A DNA stretch of 64,000 nt. It comes from Balneola sp. MJW-20 (GTDB lineage Bacteria > Bacteroidota > Rhodothermia > Balneolales > Balneolaceae). The stretch's first letter is position 1. Every line of letters begins with the position of its first letter. The DNA lies in assembly GCF_040811775.1 (NCBI RefSeq), contig NZ_JBFNXW010000001.1, positions 496,001 through 560,000 on the forward strand, in the 5' to 3' direction. Under the pieces are notes generated by a model. The model was not told the DNA's origin, searched no databases, and saw nothing but the letters and a program-made list of their open reading frames with translations. Shown in pieces: positions 1 to 9,100 of the stretch. The translations under genes were made by a program, and so were the position numbers.

Positions 1-1
1 A

Positions 2-2044
2 TGTGATCAGTCATCACTAAAAATATTAGACGCTAATGATGCAGCGCTGAAGATACTCGGGTTCAAAAGAAAAGAGCTATATAATAAGGGTATAAACGAC
101 ATTGGGAAGCGGGTTAATCTGGGGGATATTGCACCTGAATTAAAGGTGAGATTCAATAACACCACGGAAAAACTATGGGTCATTAAGGACTCCGGTCAGA
201 GAGATCTCTTCTTTCAGTTGTCTGCACATCTTTTCAACTATAAAGGAAAGCCTGCCAAACTGGTAGTGGCTCACGACGTGAATGGGGTATTTGAAAATAA
301 ACCCGTTCTTTCCACTCAACTCCACATAGATAATTTCCCGCTGGCTGAGATCGAGTGGGATACTGACCTGAGGATCATACGATGGTCCGAACAGGCAGAG
401 AATTTATTTGGCTATTCTGAACAGGAAGCCGTAAATGCCCACCGGCTGCTGGAGAAATTCATTCATCCGCATGATCTCGAAAAAGTTCAGCAACAGATGA
501 AAAAAACGCTGGAACTGGGTGAAGAACAGATTTCGATCGTAAACCGAAATATCAGAAAAGACGGTGAGATCATATATTGTGAATGGTATAATTCTTTCCT
601 TTATGATGAAAAAGGGGAAGTGGTTTCCATTTACTCACTAACTCATGACGTGACCGACCGGGAAAAAGCTATGCGCAATTCCCAGAGGAGCATGAAAAGC
701 TATGAGGATCTTTTCAATTCCATTTCAGATGCTATTTATTTGCTGGATAACAAAGGAAAGATCATAGAGGCTAATCAAGGGTTGAAACTTACATACGGAT
801 ATGACCGGTCTGAAGTGATAGGATCTCATATGCGAGTCTTATCGGCTCCCGGTAAATACGATGAAAAGAAATTTGAAGAAGTAAAAGCCCGTGCTCATGC
901 CCGTCCTGTTAAGTACAAAGGCTGGGGTAAAAAGAAGAACGGTGAAGTCTTTCCAACAGATGTTCTGGTTAACATAGGTAATTATTTTGGTAACGAAGCC
1001 TACATTATCATTGAGCGGGATGTCTCAGAAAGGATGGAGTCGGATGCCGCTTTAAAACATCGCGAGGGTTTATTCAGTCGTCTTTTTAATTCCTCTCCAA
1101 TCGGAATTGCTCTCCTCAATGAGCATAAAGAAGTGGAGATGATCAATCATGGTTTTGAAAAGATCTTCGGATATACGGAAGAGGAATTGAAAGGACTTGA
1201 GCTGGATAAAGTGATCGTACCGGAACAGGACTGGGATGATGCTTTACAGCTTTCAGAGGCTATACAGGTTACAGAAGTTACCTCAAGGAGAAAACGTAAG
1301 GACGGAACTGTCGTTGATGTGATCATCTATGCCATTCCGGTAATAGTTGAAGGGAAAACGGTCGGTATCTATGGTTTGTATGTGGATATTACCGATCGTA
1401 TCGAAGCAGAAAAACAGGTAAGAAAATCACTGCGGGAAAAAGAAGTATTGCTTGCCGAGATCCATCACCGGGTGAAGAATAACCTTGCAGTGATCACCGG
1501 ATTACTGGAATTGCAGTCCTATAATACAAACGATGAAAATGCTCAGTCTATCCTGAGAGATTCTCAGATGAGAGTGAACTCCATAGCCCTCGTACACGAA
1601 AAGCTCTATCAGAATGAGGATCTGTCCCAGGTTTCTATTGCTCAGTATCTTAAAGATCTAACGCATGTAGTATTCCGTTCTATGAGTGACCATTCCAAGG
1701 ATGTGGACATTGATCTGGACCTGGACGATATCAATCTTCCGATCACTCAGGCTATACCCTGCGGGCTGCTTGTAAATGAGATTCTTACAAATAGTTTCAA
1801 GCATGCATTTATAGGTAGAGAAGAGGGTACCATAGAGATACACTTCAAGGATCGTGATCAGGATAAGCTCGAACTCATTATCTCTGATGACGGGGTAGGA
1901 TTACCATCGAACGGTAAAACGGACATGAAAGCTTCACTGGGAATGAATCTGATCAAAACCCTTTCCAATCAGCTTAAAGCTGATTATGAGATCCTGAATG
2001 ATAATGGCGCCCGGTTCATATTTGTATTCAAAAAAGAACAGTGA
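2..2044 (+). CDS. Multi-PAS sensor histidine kinase (HisKA_2), 5' truncated by window edge
   Basis: The frame is open from base 2, so the gene starts upstream of the window; the GTG at 146 is internal. About 680 codons are visible. In order: the end of a first PAS domain, three further PAS/PAC units (about residues 110-225, 233-345 and 355-470), a HisKA_2 phosphoacceptor segment with EIHHRVKNNL (near 482), and a HATPase_c domain with NEILTNSFKHA and SDDGVGLP. The HisKA_2 family phosphorylates response regulators, many of them non-DNA-binding. No membrane segment is seen in the visible part, so sensing is probably cytoplasmic unless the missing N-terminus holds one. No response regulator is adjacent. 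The stop overlaps the GTG start of the next gene, suggesting co-transcription. The family call is firm; the signal is unknown. Confidence 0.93.
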   Translation, partial: CDQSSLKILDANDAALKILGFKRKELYNKGINDIGKRVNLGDIAPELKVRFNNTTEKLWVIKDSGQRDLFFQLSAHLFNYKGKPAKLVVAHDVNGVFENKPVLSTQLHIDNFPLAEIEWDTDLRIIRWSEQAENLFGYSEQEAVNAHRLLEKFIHPHDLEKVQQQMKKTLELGEEQISIVNRNIRKDGEIIYCEWYNSFLYDEKGEVVSIYSLTHDVTDREKAMRNSQRSMKSYEDLFNSISDAIYLLDNKGKIIEANQGLKLTYGYDRSEVIGSHMRVLSAPGKYDEKKFEEVKARAHARPVKYKGWGKKKNGEVFPTDVLVNIGNYFGNEAYIIIERDVSERMESDAALKHREGLFSRLFNSSPIGIALLNEHKEVEMINHGFEKIFGYTEEELKGLELDKVIVPEQDWDDALQLSEAIQVTEVTSRRKRKDGTVVDVIIYAIPVIVEGKTVGIYGLYVDITDRIEAEKQVRKSLREKEVLLAEIHHRVKNNLAVITGLLELQSYNTNDENAQSILRDSQMRVNSIALVHEKLYQNEDLSQVSIAQYLKDLTHVVFRSMSDHSKDVDIDLDLDDINLPITQAIPCGLLVNEILTNSFKHAFIGREEGTIEIHFKDRDQDKLELIISDDGVGLPSNGKTDMKASLGMNLIKTLSNQLKADYEILNDNGARFIFVFKKEQ

Positions 2045-2418
2045 AACAGAAGAATGTAACAGATACCGAGCTGGAATTATGCAGCCTGGATCCGATCACA
2101 GGTAATTACCGTGATGGTTACTGCCGTACCGGTCCTCATGACCACGGAAAGCATGTCGTAGCTGCCCGTATGACCAGAGAATTTTTGGAGTTTAGTCGGA
2201 GCAGGGGTAATGACCTCATCAGTCCTGCACCCTTATATGGATTTCCGGGTTTGAAAGCGGGAGACTGGTGGTGTTTATGTATTGACCGGTGGATGGAGGC
2301 TGAAAAAGCGGGAGTTGCTCCTCCGGTGAATCTTAAAGCGACCAATCAGAAAGCCTTAGAGACTGCTTCTGCTGATCTGCTTAAGAAATACAGTATTAAC
2401 GATTATGGAACCGGGTAA
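2041..2418 (+). CDS. DUF2237 family protein
   Basis: This 125-residue protein matches the DUF2237 family: LDPITGNYRDGYC, FLEFSRSRGNDL and FGFPGLK-like (YGFPGLKAGDWW) blocks, followed by a C-terminal APPVNLKATN stretch. Three cysteines (in DGYCRTG, ELCSLD and WCLC) and a histidine pair (GPHDHGKH) are conserved-looking and could bind a metal, which is inference. The biochemical role of the family is not established. The GTG start overlaps the kinase stop (GTGA arrangement), and its 3' end overlaps the next small gene by 14 nt, so the three genes look like one transcript. Confidence 0.85.
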   Translation: MKQKNVTDTELELCSLDPITGNYRDGYCRTGPHDHGKHVVAARMTREFLEFSRSRGNDLISPAPLYGFPGLKAGDWWCLCIDRWMEAEKAGVAPPVNLKATNQKALETASADLLKKYSINDYGTG

Positions 2419-2740
2419 AACACGTGGAAGGCTGATTCTGCAGCTTCGGTTACTGCCAATCGCTTTTCTGATTTACGCAATATGCGGCATAATTTTTTAT
2501 GAAAGTTTTTTTATTCTGCTGCTTATCTATATTGTGCCTGCAATTTACCTCACCATACTTCTGTACCTGAATGAACAGTTTAAATTCCTGATCACTTATA
2601 TATTGATGGTCACACTTCTGATGGCTTATTTGTTCATATTTATTAAAACCAGCCTGTCTTCCGTCATCGTATTTCTGATGCTAAATGTAGGATCTGCCTT
2701 CATCAGTTTCTACTCTACACTGAAGGATCGGAGCCGATAA
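2405..2740 (+). CDS. Small hydrophobic membrane protein, unknown function
   Basis: The product is 111 residues and almost wholly hydrophobic, with about four predicted membrane helices (roughly residues 15-30, 33-52, 58-78 and 82-102) and a short basic tail (KDRSR). I do not recognise a family. It overlaps the end of the DUF2237 gene by 14 nt in another frame, which supports translational coupling and argues that it is a real gene. The start ATG at 2405 is the only ATG before the hydrophobic core. No terminator is visible between this gene and the RNA element that begins near 2766. Confidence 0.6.
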   Translation: MEPGKTRGRLILQLRLLPIAFLIYAICGIIFYESFFILLLIYIVPAIYLTILLYLNEQFKFLITYILMVTLLMAYLFIFIKTSLSSVIVFLMLNVGSAFISFYSTLKDRSR

Positions 2741-2765
2741 TATGGATCAGAATATGATCCTTGTA

Positions 2766-2964
2766 CTTTAAGATCTGCTAATCTACTTAAAGGTATTCCA
2801 ACCCCGATTAGACCCTTCTAAGCGACACTGATCTGAATTCTTCTCATCTTGTGAGTGAAGAAAAAAACAACAGACGTTCTTTCATAACTCCCATTATACG
2901 TTGGCTTTTTCGGGGTATAAAGTCAAGATAGCCGTGGTGCCGTAAAGGTGTCACGGCTTTTTTT
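2766..2964 (+). ncRNA. Structured RNA element, copy A (unknown class, intrinsic terminator)
   Basis: This ~199-nt non-coding stretch recurs at 9908-10107. The first 58 nt (2768-2825) match copy B at 53 of 58 positions, and 34 nt at 2888-2921 are identical to 10030-10063. The 62-nt centre has diverged. Visible structure: CTAATC (2778-2783) pairs GATTAG (2806-2811); TTATAC (2894-2899) pairs GTATAA (2915-2920); a terminator hairpin (2931-2957) is followed by a T-run. The first loop carries CCAAC/CCCC and the second carries GTTGG/CGGG, so a loop-loop contact is possible. Only the plus strand ends in a T-run, which sets the strand. The class is unknown; a divergent 6S RNA is one alternative because of the similar length, but no 6S signature was recognised. 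Confidence 0.7.
2931..2964 (+). terminator. Rho-independent terminator of RNA element copy A
   Basis: An 11-bp stem GCCGTGGTGCC / GGTGTCACGGC with a 5-nt loop is followed by seven T. The stem is preserved in copy B with one double compensatory change (T-A to C-G) and three single consistent changes. Confidence 0.85.
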
Positions 2965-2966
2965 AT

Positions 2967-3401
2967 TTAGTCACTAGGTATACTCTCAATAAAATCAGCA
3001 ACCAGGTTGAGATTTCCTTTTTCGATCTTCCACGGTTTATGTCCGTGCTGACCATGTAAGGGTTCTGCTAAGAGTACAATCATCATGTTCATATCAGGAA
3101 TAAGGGCGATCTGTTGACCACCGTACCCCCAGGCCAGTGAGTAACGATGTTCTCCGGCACGGATCGACCACCAGTAATAACCATAGCCATTGTCATTCCA
3201 GTGCTATCCCGCCCGGTATTTCCAGGTACCTTCAGACCAGACTTTTAAAGACTCATTGATCCATCCTTCAGGTATGACCTGATTCCCTTGCTATGAACCA
3301 TTATTCAGGTATAATAGACCAAATCTGGCCAGATCAGATGAAGATAAGGAGAGATCTGAAAATCCCAGATAGTTATTGTCCCAGTCCTTCAGTATGTAGA
3401 T
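2967..3401 (-). pseudogene. Beta-lactamase-family serine hydrolase, C-terminal remnant with two in-frame TAG stops
   Basis: Read on the minus strand, about 145 codons resemble the C-terminal third of a PF00144 serine hydrolase: LSLSSSDLARFGLLYLNNG, then IPEGWI, YGYYWW, and YGGQQIALIPDMNMMIVLL before a proper TAA. Two TAG codons interrupt the frame (complement of 3291-3293 and 3204-3206). Family alignment from memory would put Tyr at or near both, so each could be a single-base TAT/TAC to TAG change. The N-terminal two thirds, including the SxxK nucleophile region, are absent; upstream the frame closes at 3402-3404 and the ABC/M1 gene ends at 3457. I read this as a decayed, truncated gene. Its stop lies just past the T-run of RNA copy A. 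Confidence 0.8.
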
Positions 3402-3456
3402 CTATAATCTGATATGAATAGAATACAGCAGAGACCTAATGCTTATGATATCTGCT

Positions 3457-6400
3457 TCAGTCTTTGGTATCAGAATCTCCCTTTCTGACCGGTCTCCGGT
3501 TATCATTTGAGATGGTATCAATGAGTTTATTAAATGGATCAATTCCAACTTCAGCCGGAATATCATCGACCGTAATGCTCATAGTAGTTTTAATAGCATT
3601 GAAGGGAAGTTTTCTAAGATAGAGGATCGTCTCCTCATCATTTTCATCTTTTCCGAAAATGCCCACTTCGATATAATCTTTCATTGGAAGCGAAAGAATA
3701 GGTCGGCTGCGGCCTTCCACCTCATAAGAAAGGCTGTCTCCGTCTGCATTGGTGTACACTCTCTTGCCATCTTCCGTATTACGGTATTTTGTGGTCTGAA
3801 TGGTCAGGTCAACGGTATAGGTACTGTCCTCATTCATGGTCCAGGAGGCTTCATCTACTCGATTATCATAAAGAGTAATGGTCTCGAACATATCCGTGAT
3901 CAGGTATTGAAGAGAATCAGGTGTTACCTCTTTCAGGTAGCTCAGGAACTCAAGCGAAGTAGTGTAAGGGGGTTCCTGAAAAGCGACAGCATCCAGATAT
4001 CGGCTTACCGCCGCATTCATTTTATCTTCTCCGATATAATCACTGAGCGCATAGAGTACCAGAGATCCTTTGTTATAATGGATGTAAGGCTGGTTCTCAT
4101 TATAGATCAGTGCTTTCTCTTTCCTGGATTCCGTAGTTCGTCCGAGAAGATAGGTATCAAGGGCTTCTTTCAGAAAGACCCTCATTTCATCTTCACCATT
4201 CTCTTTTTCCAGAACCTTCAGGGAACTGTATTCGGACATACTCTCTGACATCACGGTGACACCCTGTACCGCTGCTCCGATCACCTGGTGAGCGAACCAT
4301 TGGTGAGCCACTTCATGGGCAGTTACACTGAACGGATAATCCACCCCGGTTTTATCTTCATCGTCTACTTCTGCGATAAAACCAATAGCTTCGGAGTAGG
4401 GGATTGTATTTGCAAATGACTGAGCGAAACTTCCTGAGGTTCTCGGAAACTCAATGATCCGTACCTGCTTATGCTGATATGGGGAGAAGTTCTCGGTATT
4501 ATATTCCAGACCTCGTTTGATGCCCTTCATCATTCTGTCCAGATTGAATTCATGTCCTTTATGGTACCAGATCTCCAGGTTTACATCATTCCAGGTATCT
4601 CTGACTACTTCATACTTCGCCGAAATGAAGGAATAGAAATTCAGCATGGGTACATCCATCTTGTAATGGAAGTAATTACGGCCATCCTCAGTCCACTGAT
4701 CCTGCAGATACCCGGGTGCTATCGCAGTCTGATCGCCGGATGTACTGATCACAGTTTCAAATTGAATCCAGTCTGCATCATAAGAAATATAGTTGTTTCC
4801 CAATGCAGAACTGTCGGTGGGAGGAGGGTATCGTTCTTTCTCAGGCAGCCCGTATCTTTTTCGGGCATCCGCACTGCTAAGTCCGCTGTTAGGATTGTAA
4901 CCAATGCGCGGAAACAACTGGTTATTTATAAATGTACCGTTAGCCAGAATCGGGGAATTATTTCTAAGTAATTCATTTGGTTTATTCTCCAGGTCAAAAG
5001 TAAAGGTTACGGAATCCCCTGGCATTAGAGCTTCATGAAGCTGGTAAATATCATAATTCATACTATCGTCTTCGAGTACAAGATCATAGGACCGGTCAAA
5101 ATCGAAAGTAGAGAGATAATTATTATGATCTATATGGATCGAATCGATCGCAACTTCAGATTTATTTTTCAGAATATAAGTGCCCCTTACTTTCATATCC
5201 CGTGTATCAGGATAGATATCAAGCTCAATGTATGAATCAACGATTCGAGGTTGAGGGATACCTTCATACATTCCGTAATTCTTCTCCCACTGGGCTGACC
5301 GCTCTTCCTGTTCTTTGGATGATAACCTTTCGTATTTAATATTGTTGGTATACCATATCCAACTACCCATTCCCAGGAAACCTGCCAGTGAAAGGGTGCT
5401 AACTGCTCTGACAGCCGGGCTAAATCTCTGTTTAGCCATTGCCCAGCGTTCTTTGAAACCTTCGCCGGTACCCCTGCGGAAAAAGACGATGGACAGCACA
5501 TAAAAGAAGATCCCAAGCAACAGCCAGTATGCTTTGTAGATATAATAGAGGATCAGGGAAGTGCCGAATCCATTCATATCAGAATAGTCCGTACCGGGTC
5601 CCTGGTTATACCGGAATACCGCCTGCTCAATTCCGATCTCGTCCAGAAAATTAATTCCGATCGATACCAGCAAAAGAAGGAAGAATCCAAGGTAGTAATT
5701 CCTGAATAGGGAATGAACAAAGAATGCAAGGAGTCCCCATATCAGCACATTAAAGAAATTCACACCATACAGCTGAAATAAATATTGCCCGATCTCAAAT
5801 TTATAATACCCGTTATATACTTGTACCGACAAACCAGCTACCATAATTATGGCCAGCAGCAGGAACTGCATTTTGACGAGGGCCAGAAATTTACCCAGCA
5901 TTATCACCCAGTTATCCGTAGCAGTCACATGGATCAACTGATCCATATTATTATTCCGGCTTCGGTGTATGAGTATTCCTGCATACAGGAAGGTGAGGAT
6001 ATTAATAAAAAGTCCGAAAAAGGTGCCGGGCAATTCAAGCATCAACCAGGTAACCGGAAGAGTATCGGTACCAAAGATCTGGGCTCCAATGAGGATCACA
6101 CTGAGAGAAATCAGCAGGCCAACAATTGCAATGATAATAAATGCCCAGCTCTTAAGAATGAACCTGAAGTCTATTGTTGAGAAATACCAGGCTTTTCTCA
6201 GGTTTTGAACAAAGGAAAAATCAAAACTAACCTTGGGGAGATCAATAGAAAGGACACTTCCGAAATTTCTTTTGGTTGATGTTTCCCCCTTTTTCTTGCG
6301 GAGATCACTGAAGGACCACCCTTGCTGAGAGAAATTAAACAGACGATAAACAGTACTGAAAATTAGCAAGGACATTCCCAGCCAGATTGCCCGGTTATAC

Positions 6401-7131
6401 CAGATCACAGGTCCTAAAGGAAGGGCATTTTCGTTTTGTTCATACACTGTCCAGTACTGAGTGTAGTAAACATTGGCCTGAATTCCGGTTGGATCCAGCA
6501 GAGATGCGATCATCTTATTATCAAGGTCAGAGAATGCATTACCGGCAAAGATCTGTATAAGAACGATTACCAGCATGGTGATAAAGCCAACGCTGACACT
6601 TCGTGAAAAGGTAACGACACCAAATATAATGGTGCCGAAAAAGATAAAGTTAGGTATTACATAATAAATAAAAGGCTGAATGTAATTGCCGATCCGGAAA
6701 GGCCCCAGTAATTCCGGGTTCGTTCCGGGAATAATTGAACCCATCATAATTCCTACAGCACAGGCTACCACCACCAGTAATCCAATGGTTATTCCGGAAA
6801 AGAATTTAGCCAGTAAATATTCCCATTTTCTGAAGGGATAGGAGTAGAGCACTGAGTGGATCTCACTGCTGTAATCCTTTTCAATAGTACCGCCTATAAT
6901 GGCCGGTAGCATAAAATAGATAATGATCGTCATTTCACTCAGAATACCGAATATTGCGATCGGTGAATTAACCTGAGTTAATGAATTAATACTGGCTGTG
7001 ATACCTTCAAAAAGTCCGGCTGCAGCTGCCATGATGAAAAAACCAAGGCCAAACATAATAGCCGCATAAATATAAAATGAGGTTTTTCTAAACCAGTACT
7101 TAAGTTCGAAAAGATAGATGTTTGCAAACAT
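3457..7131 (-). CDS. ABC-2 permease fused to M1-type metallopeptidase
   Basis: This 1224-residue protein has an N-terminal polytopic region (about residues 1-560, two ABC-2-like permease halves of about six helices each), a further helix near 590, then a large periplasmic part ending in an M1 domain. HEVAHQW starts at 939, and the third zinc ligand candidate is Glu963 in MSESMSEY, 19 residues after the second His rather than 18; I recall this spacing in other Bacteroidota fusions. The exopeptidase GxMEN motif is not apparent: the corresponding stretch reads SFAQSFANTIPYSEA. The ATPase gene lies 8 nt upstream, so the pair probably forms one transporter-peptidase. The substrate is unknown; membrane-tethered peptide processing or export is inference. 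Confidence 0.93.
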   Translation of the reverse strand: MFANIYLFELKYWFRKTSFYIYAAIMFGLGFFIMAAAAGLFEGITASINSLTQVNSPIAIFGILSEMTIIIYFMLPAIIGGTIEKDYSSEIHSVLYSYPFRKWEYLLAKFFSGITIGLLVVVACAVGIMMGSIIPGTNPELLGPFRIGNYIQPFIYYVIPNFIFFGTIIFGVVTFSRSVSVGFITMLVIVLIQIFAGNAFSDLDNKMIASLLDPTGIQANVYYTQYWTVYEQNENALPLGPVIWYNRAIWLGMSLLIFSTVYRLFNFSQQGWSFSDLRKKKGETSTKRNFGSVLSIDLPKVSFDFSFVQNLRKAWYFSTIDFRFILKSWAFIIIAIVGLLISLSVILIGAQIFGTDTLPVTWLMLELPGTFFGLFINILTFLYAGILIHRSRNNNMDQLIHVTATDNWVIMLGKFLALVKMQFLLLAIIMVAGLSVQVYNGYYKFEIGQYLFQLYGVNFFNVLIWGLLAFFVHSLFRNYYLGFFLLLLVSIGINFLDEIGIEQAVFRYNQGPGTDYSDMNGFGTSLILYYIYKAYWLLLGIFFYVLSIVFFRRGTGEGFKERWAMAKQRFSPAVRAVSTLSLAGFLGMGSWIWYTNNIKYERLSSKEQEERSAQWEKNYGMYEGIPQPRIVDSYIELDIYPDTRDMKVRGTYILKNKSEVAIDSIHIDHNNYLSTFDFDRSYDLVLEDDSMNYDIYQLHEALMPGDSVTFTFDLENKPNELLRNNSPILANGTFINNQLFPRIGYNPNSGLSSADARKRYGLPEKERYPPPTDSSALGNNYISYDADWIQFETVISTSGDQTAIAPGYLQDQWTEDGRNYFHYKMDVPMLNFYSFISAKYEVVRDTWNDVNLEIWYHKGHEFNLDRMMKGIKRGLEYNTENFSPYQHKQVRIIEFPRTSGSFAQSFANTIPYSEAIGFIAEVDDEDKTGVDYPFSVTAHEVAHQWFAHQVIGAAVQGVTVMSESMSEYSSLKVLEKENGEDEMRVFLKEALDTYLLGRTTESRKEKALIYNENQPYIHYNKGSLVLYALSDYIGEDKMNAAVSRYLDAVAFQEPPYTTSLEFLSYLKEVTPDSLQYLITDMFETITLYDNRVDEASWTMNEDSTYTVDLTIQTTKYRNTEDGKRVYTNADGDSLSYEVEGRSRPILSLPMKDYIEVGIFGKDENDEETILYLRKLPFNAIKTTMSITVDDIPAEVGIDPFNKLIDTISNDNRRPVRKGDSDTKD

Positions 7132-7139
7132 GGATCAGC

Positions 7140-8036
7140 TCACTCTGCAGCTTGTATGGTAGTTTCTGATTCATGTAAGGCTACAAAATAAACATCCTCG
7201 AGAGCGGGATCTTTGGCTGAAAAGGATTCATCGGGTTTGATCTCACTATGAACTCTGATATTAAGCGAGTTATCATCATTAAAACTGGATGAGATCACAT
7301 TATAGGCTGCCTCGTGACTATCAAGTTCATCACGATCAATATTCTTGGCCCATATTTTGTCCTTCAATGCCGTACTTGCTTCTCTGGGAGTTTTATGCTG
7401 AAGAATGCGGCCACCATTCATGATCGCCATATCATTACATAATTCTTTTACATCATCTACGATATGTGTGGAAAAGATCACAATATGGTCTGTTCCAATT
7501 TCTCTGAGTACGTTCAGGAAACGAACACGTTCGGCTGGATCAAGTCCTGCAGTAGGTTCATCTACGATGATCAGTTTAGGATCATTAAGCAACAACTGAG
7601 CAATACCAAAGCGTTGTTTCATACCTCCGGAGTAACCGGCTACACTCTTCCTTCGCACATCAGTCAGGTTCGTTACTTCGAGAGCCGCATCCACGATGCT
7701 TTTTTGCTCAATTGAATTACTGATCCCTTTAAGTTTAGCAAAATAGAGCAGAAGATCTTCTGCCGACATATTTGGGTATACTCCAAAAGACTGCGGTAAA
7801 TAACCCAGCACTTTTCTCAGGCGAAGAGGTTCATTGAGTATATCTATGTCGTCAAGGAAAGCGGTTCCCGAATCGGGTGCCTGCAGGGTGGCAATGGTTC
7901 TCATGAGTGTTGACTTACCGGCACCATTTGGGCCGAGAAGTCCGAACATTCCGGCTTCAATTTCAATAGAAACATCATCCAGTGCCTTTACACCATTTTT
8001 ATAGGTCTTGGAGATATTTGATAAGCTTAATTTCAT
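7140..8036 (-). CDS. ABC transporter ATP-binding protein
   Basis: A 298-residue ABC ATPase with Walker A GPNGAGKST (residues 35-43), Q-loop LPQSFG, signature SGGMKQR, Walker B LIIVDEP and switch His in FSTHIVDD. It resembles the CcmA/NatA-type ATPases that pair with ABC-2 permeases. The ~60-residue C-terminal extension is typical of this subfamily. It starts the two-gene unit with the permease/M1 fusion 8 nt downstream, so it almost certainly drives that protein. A 112-nt AT-rich stretch upstream separates it from the DoxX-like gene and may hold the promoter. Confidence 0.95.
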   Translation of the reverse strand: MKLSLSNISKTYKNGVKALDDVSIEIEAGMFGLLGPNGAGKSTLMRTIATLQAPDSGTAFLDDIDILNEPLRLRKVLGYLPQSFGVYPNMSAEDLLLYFAKLKGISNSIEQKSIVDAALEVTNLTDVRRKSVAGYSGGMKQRFGIAQLLLNDPKLIIVDEPTAGLDPAERVRFLNVLREIGTDHIVIFSTHIVDDVKELCNDMAIMNGGRILQHKTPREASTALKDKIWAKNIDRDELDSHEAAYNVISSSFNDDNSLNIRVHSEIKPDESFSAKDPALEDVYFVALHESETTIQAAE

Positions 8037-8148
8037 TTTGATCCCGTGTCGTTATAATATCAATATGGATTATAAAAAATAATTACTTCGAATGAACGGA
8101 TAATATATACTGCTCAGTAAGATAATACCCCGTATGTTCATTCAGTTT

Positions 8149-8811
8149 TTACCCATCACCTAAATAAAATTCACGGTGCTTTTTAATAAATAAGAATGCA
8201 CCAAGTCCTGAAATTGTGAGGATAAGTAAAGGGACTAAAAACCTATTGGTGGATTGGTATATCGCCATTCCGGTAAATAGTATTCCCAGTCCGGTCAGAC
8301 CCGTTAATCCGCCAAATAAGATCGTGGTAAAGAATCCCAGGTTCTTATCCGGAACAATACTAACTTGACCTTTAAAACCAGGAATAAGTGACTGCCAGCG
8401 ATCAAACTCCCAGAATAATAAATACACCGCAGCGGTCAGCATAAGACCCGCAATAAGCCAGGTTCCCGTGAAATTCAGGGACAGAGTTAAAACAAATATG
8501 TTCAGGATCACAGGAAGGAATATAAAAGTACCAAGTGCTACTGTAGAAGGGAACAGAAGTAATACACCGGCAAGTACCTGAATCAAGCCTACAAATATGT
8601 AGTATTCAGTTGCGTAAAAAAAAGCATCAAAAAATTCACGTATCGGACCGGGGCCAACTCCTGGTGCAAAATGCACATTGAGTACTTTTTTCATACCGGG
8701 AATGATAAATCCTGCAGCCAGCAACAATCGGGAAAGAGAAGTAAAGAGTTTAAGCCAGTAATTAGAGGTAACCTTTTTATGGAGTTGCTGAAGTTTATTC
8801 TGAATATCCAT
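8149..8811 (-). CDS. DoxX-like integral membrane protein
   Basis: The product has 220 residues with four helices in a DoxX-like arrangement (about residues 25-45, 75-95, 98-118 and 120-140) and two more near 160-180 and 188-207. The N-terminal motif LAAGFIIPGMKKVL and the later FVGLIQVLAGVLLL fit the DoxX/DoxD superfamily, whose members are poorly characterised and sometimes linked to thiol or quinone redox chemistry. A partner is not visible. It lies alone between the ABC unit and a ~290-nt stretch with one tiny possible gene. The family call is moderately sure; function is unknown. Confidence 0.7.
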   Translation of the reverse strand: MDIQNKLQQLHKKVTSNYWLKLFTSLSRLLLAAGFIIPGMKKVLNVHFAPGVGPGPIREFFDAFFYATEYYIFVGLIQVLAGVLLLFPSTVALGTFIFLPVILNIFVLTLSLNFTGTWLIAGLMLTAAVYLLFWEFDRWQSLIPGFKGQVSIVPDKNLGFFTTILFGGLTGLTGLGILFTGMAIYQSTNRFLVPLLILTISGLGAFLFIKKHREFYLGDG

Positions 8812-8928
8812 TCACCTGATAATTTATCTCTGGTTAGGTGGTAAGTCTCTACGTGTATAAGTAAAATTGTTTCATCATTCAGGTAAACCCAATTAGGCTT
8901 CTGCCTGAGATCTGAGGGGTGCAAATCA

Positions 8929-9072
8929 TCATCCTGTAAGTTTTTTGTCGAGTATACCGAAAACAAAGCCAGCAACTACACCAAGAGGAGGACCCCGGTG
9001 TTTGTCAAGTTTAGCCTGCGGAGCAATATCCTGAAAGGTCAGGTATAAGATCCTTCTGATACTGAATATCAT
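8929..9072 (-). CDS. Possible small gene, 47 residues
   Basis: On the minus strand an ATG at 9072 opens a 47-codon frame whose product is basic at its N-terminus (FSIRRILYL), then has a short hydrophobic stretch PPLGVVAGFVFGIL and ends DKKLTG. It fills part of the 289-nt gap between the DoxX-like and DUF5995 genes. The composition is protein-like but I recognise no family, and it could equally be a gene remnant or chance. Confidence 0.25.
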   Translation of the reverse strand: MIFSIRRILYLTFQDIAPQAKLDKHRGPPLGVVAGFVFGILDKKLTG

Positions 9073-9100
9073 GAGCACTGATATCCTTAAGGTCCGGACC

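Noticed and set aside
4471..4971. Plus-strand ORF of 166 codons inside the ABC/M1 gene
   Set aside because: It is a shadow frame of a well-supported minus-strand gene and shows no protein-like motif.
8691..8975. 94-codon minus-strand ORF overlapping the DoxX-like gene start
   Set aside because: Its end overlaps the DoxX-like gene in another frame, and the product is not protein-like.
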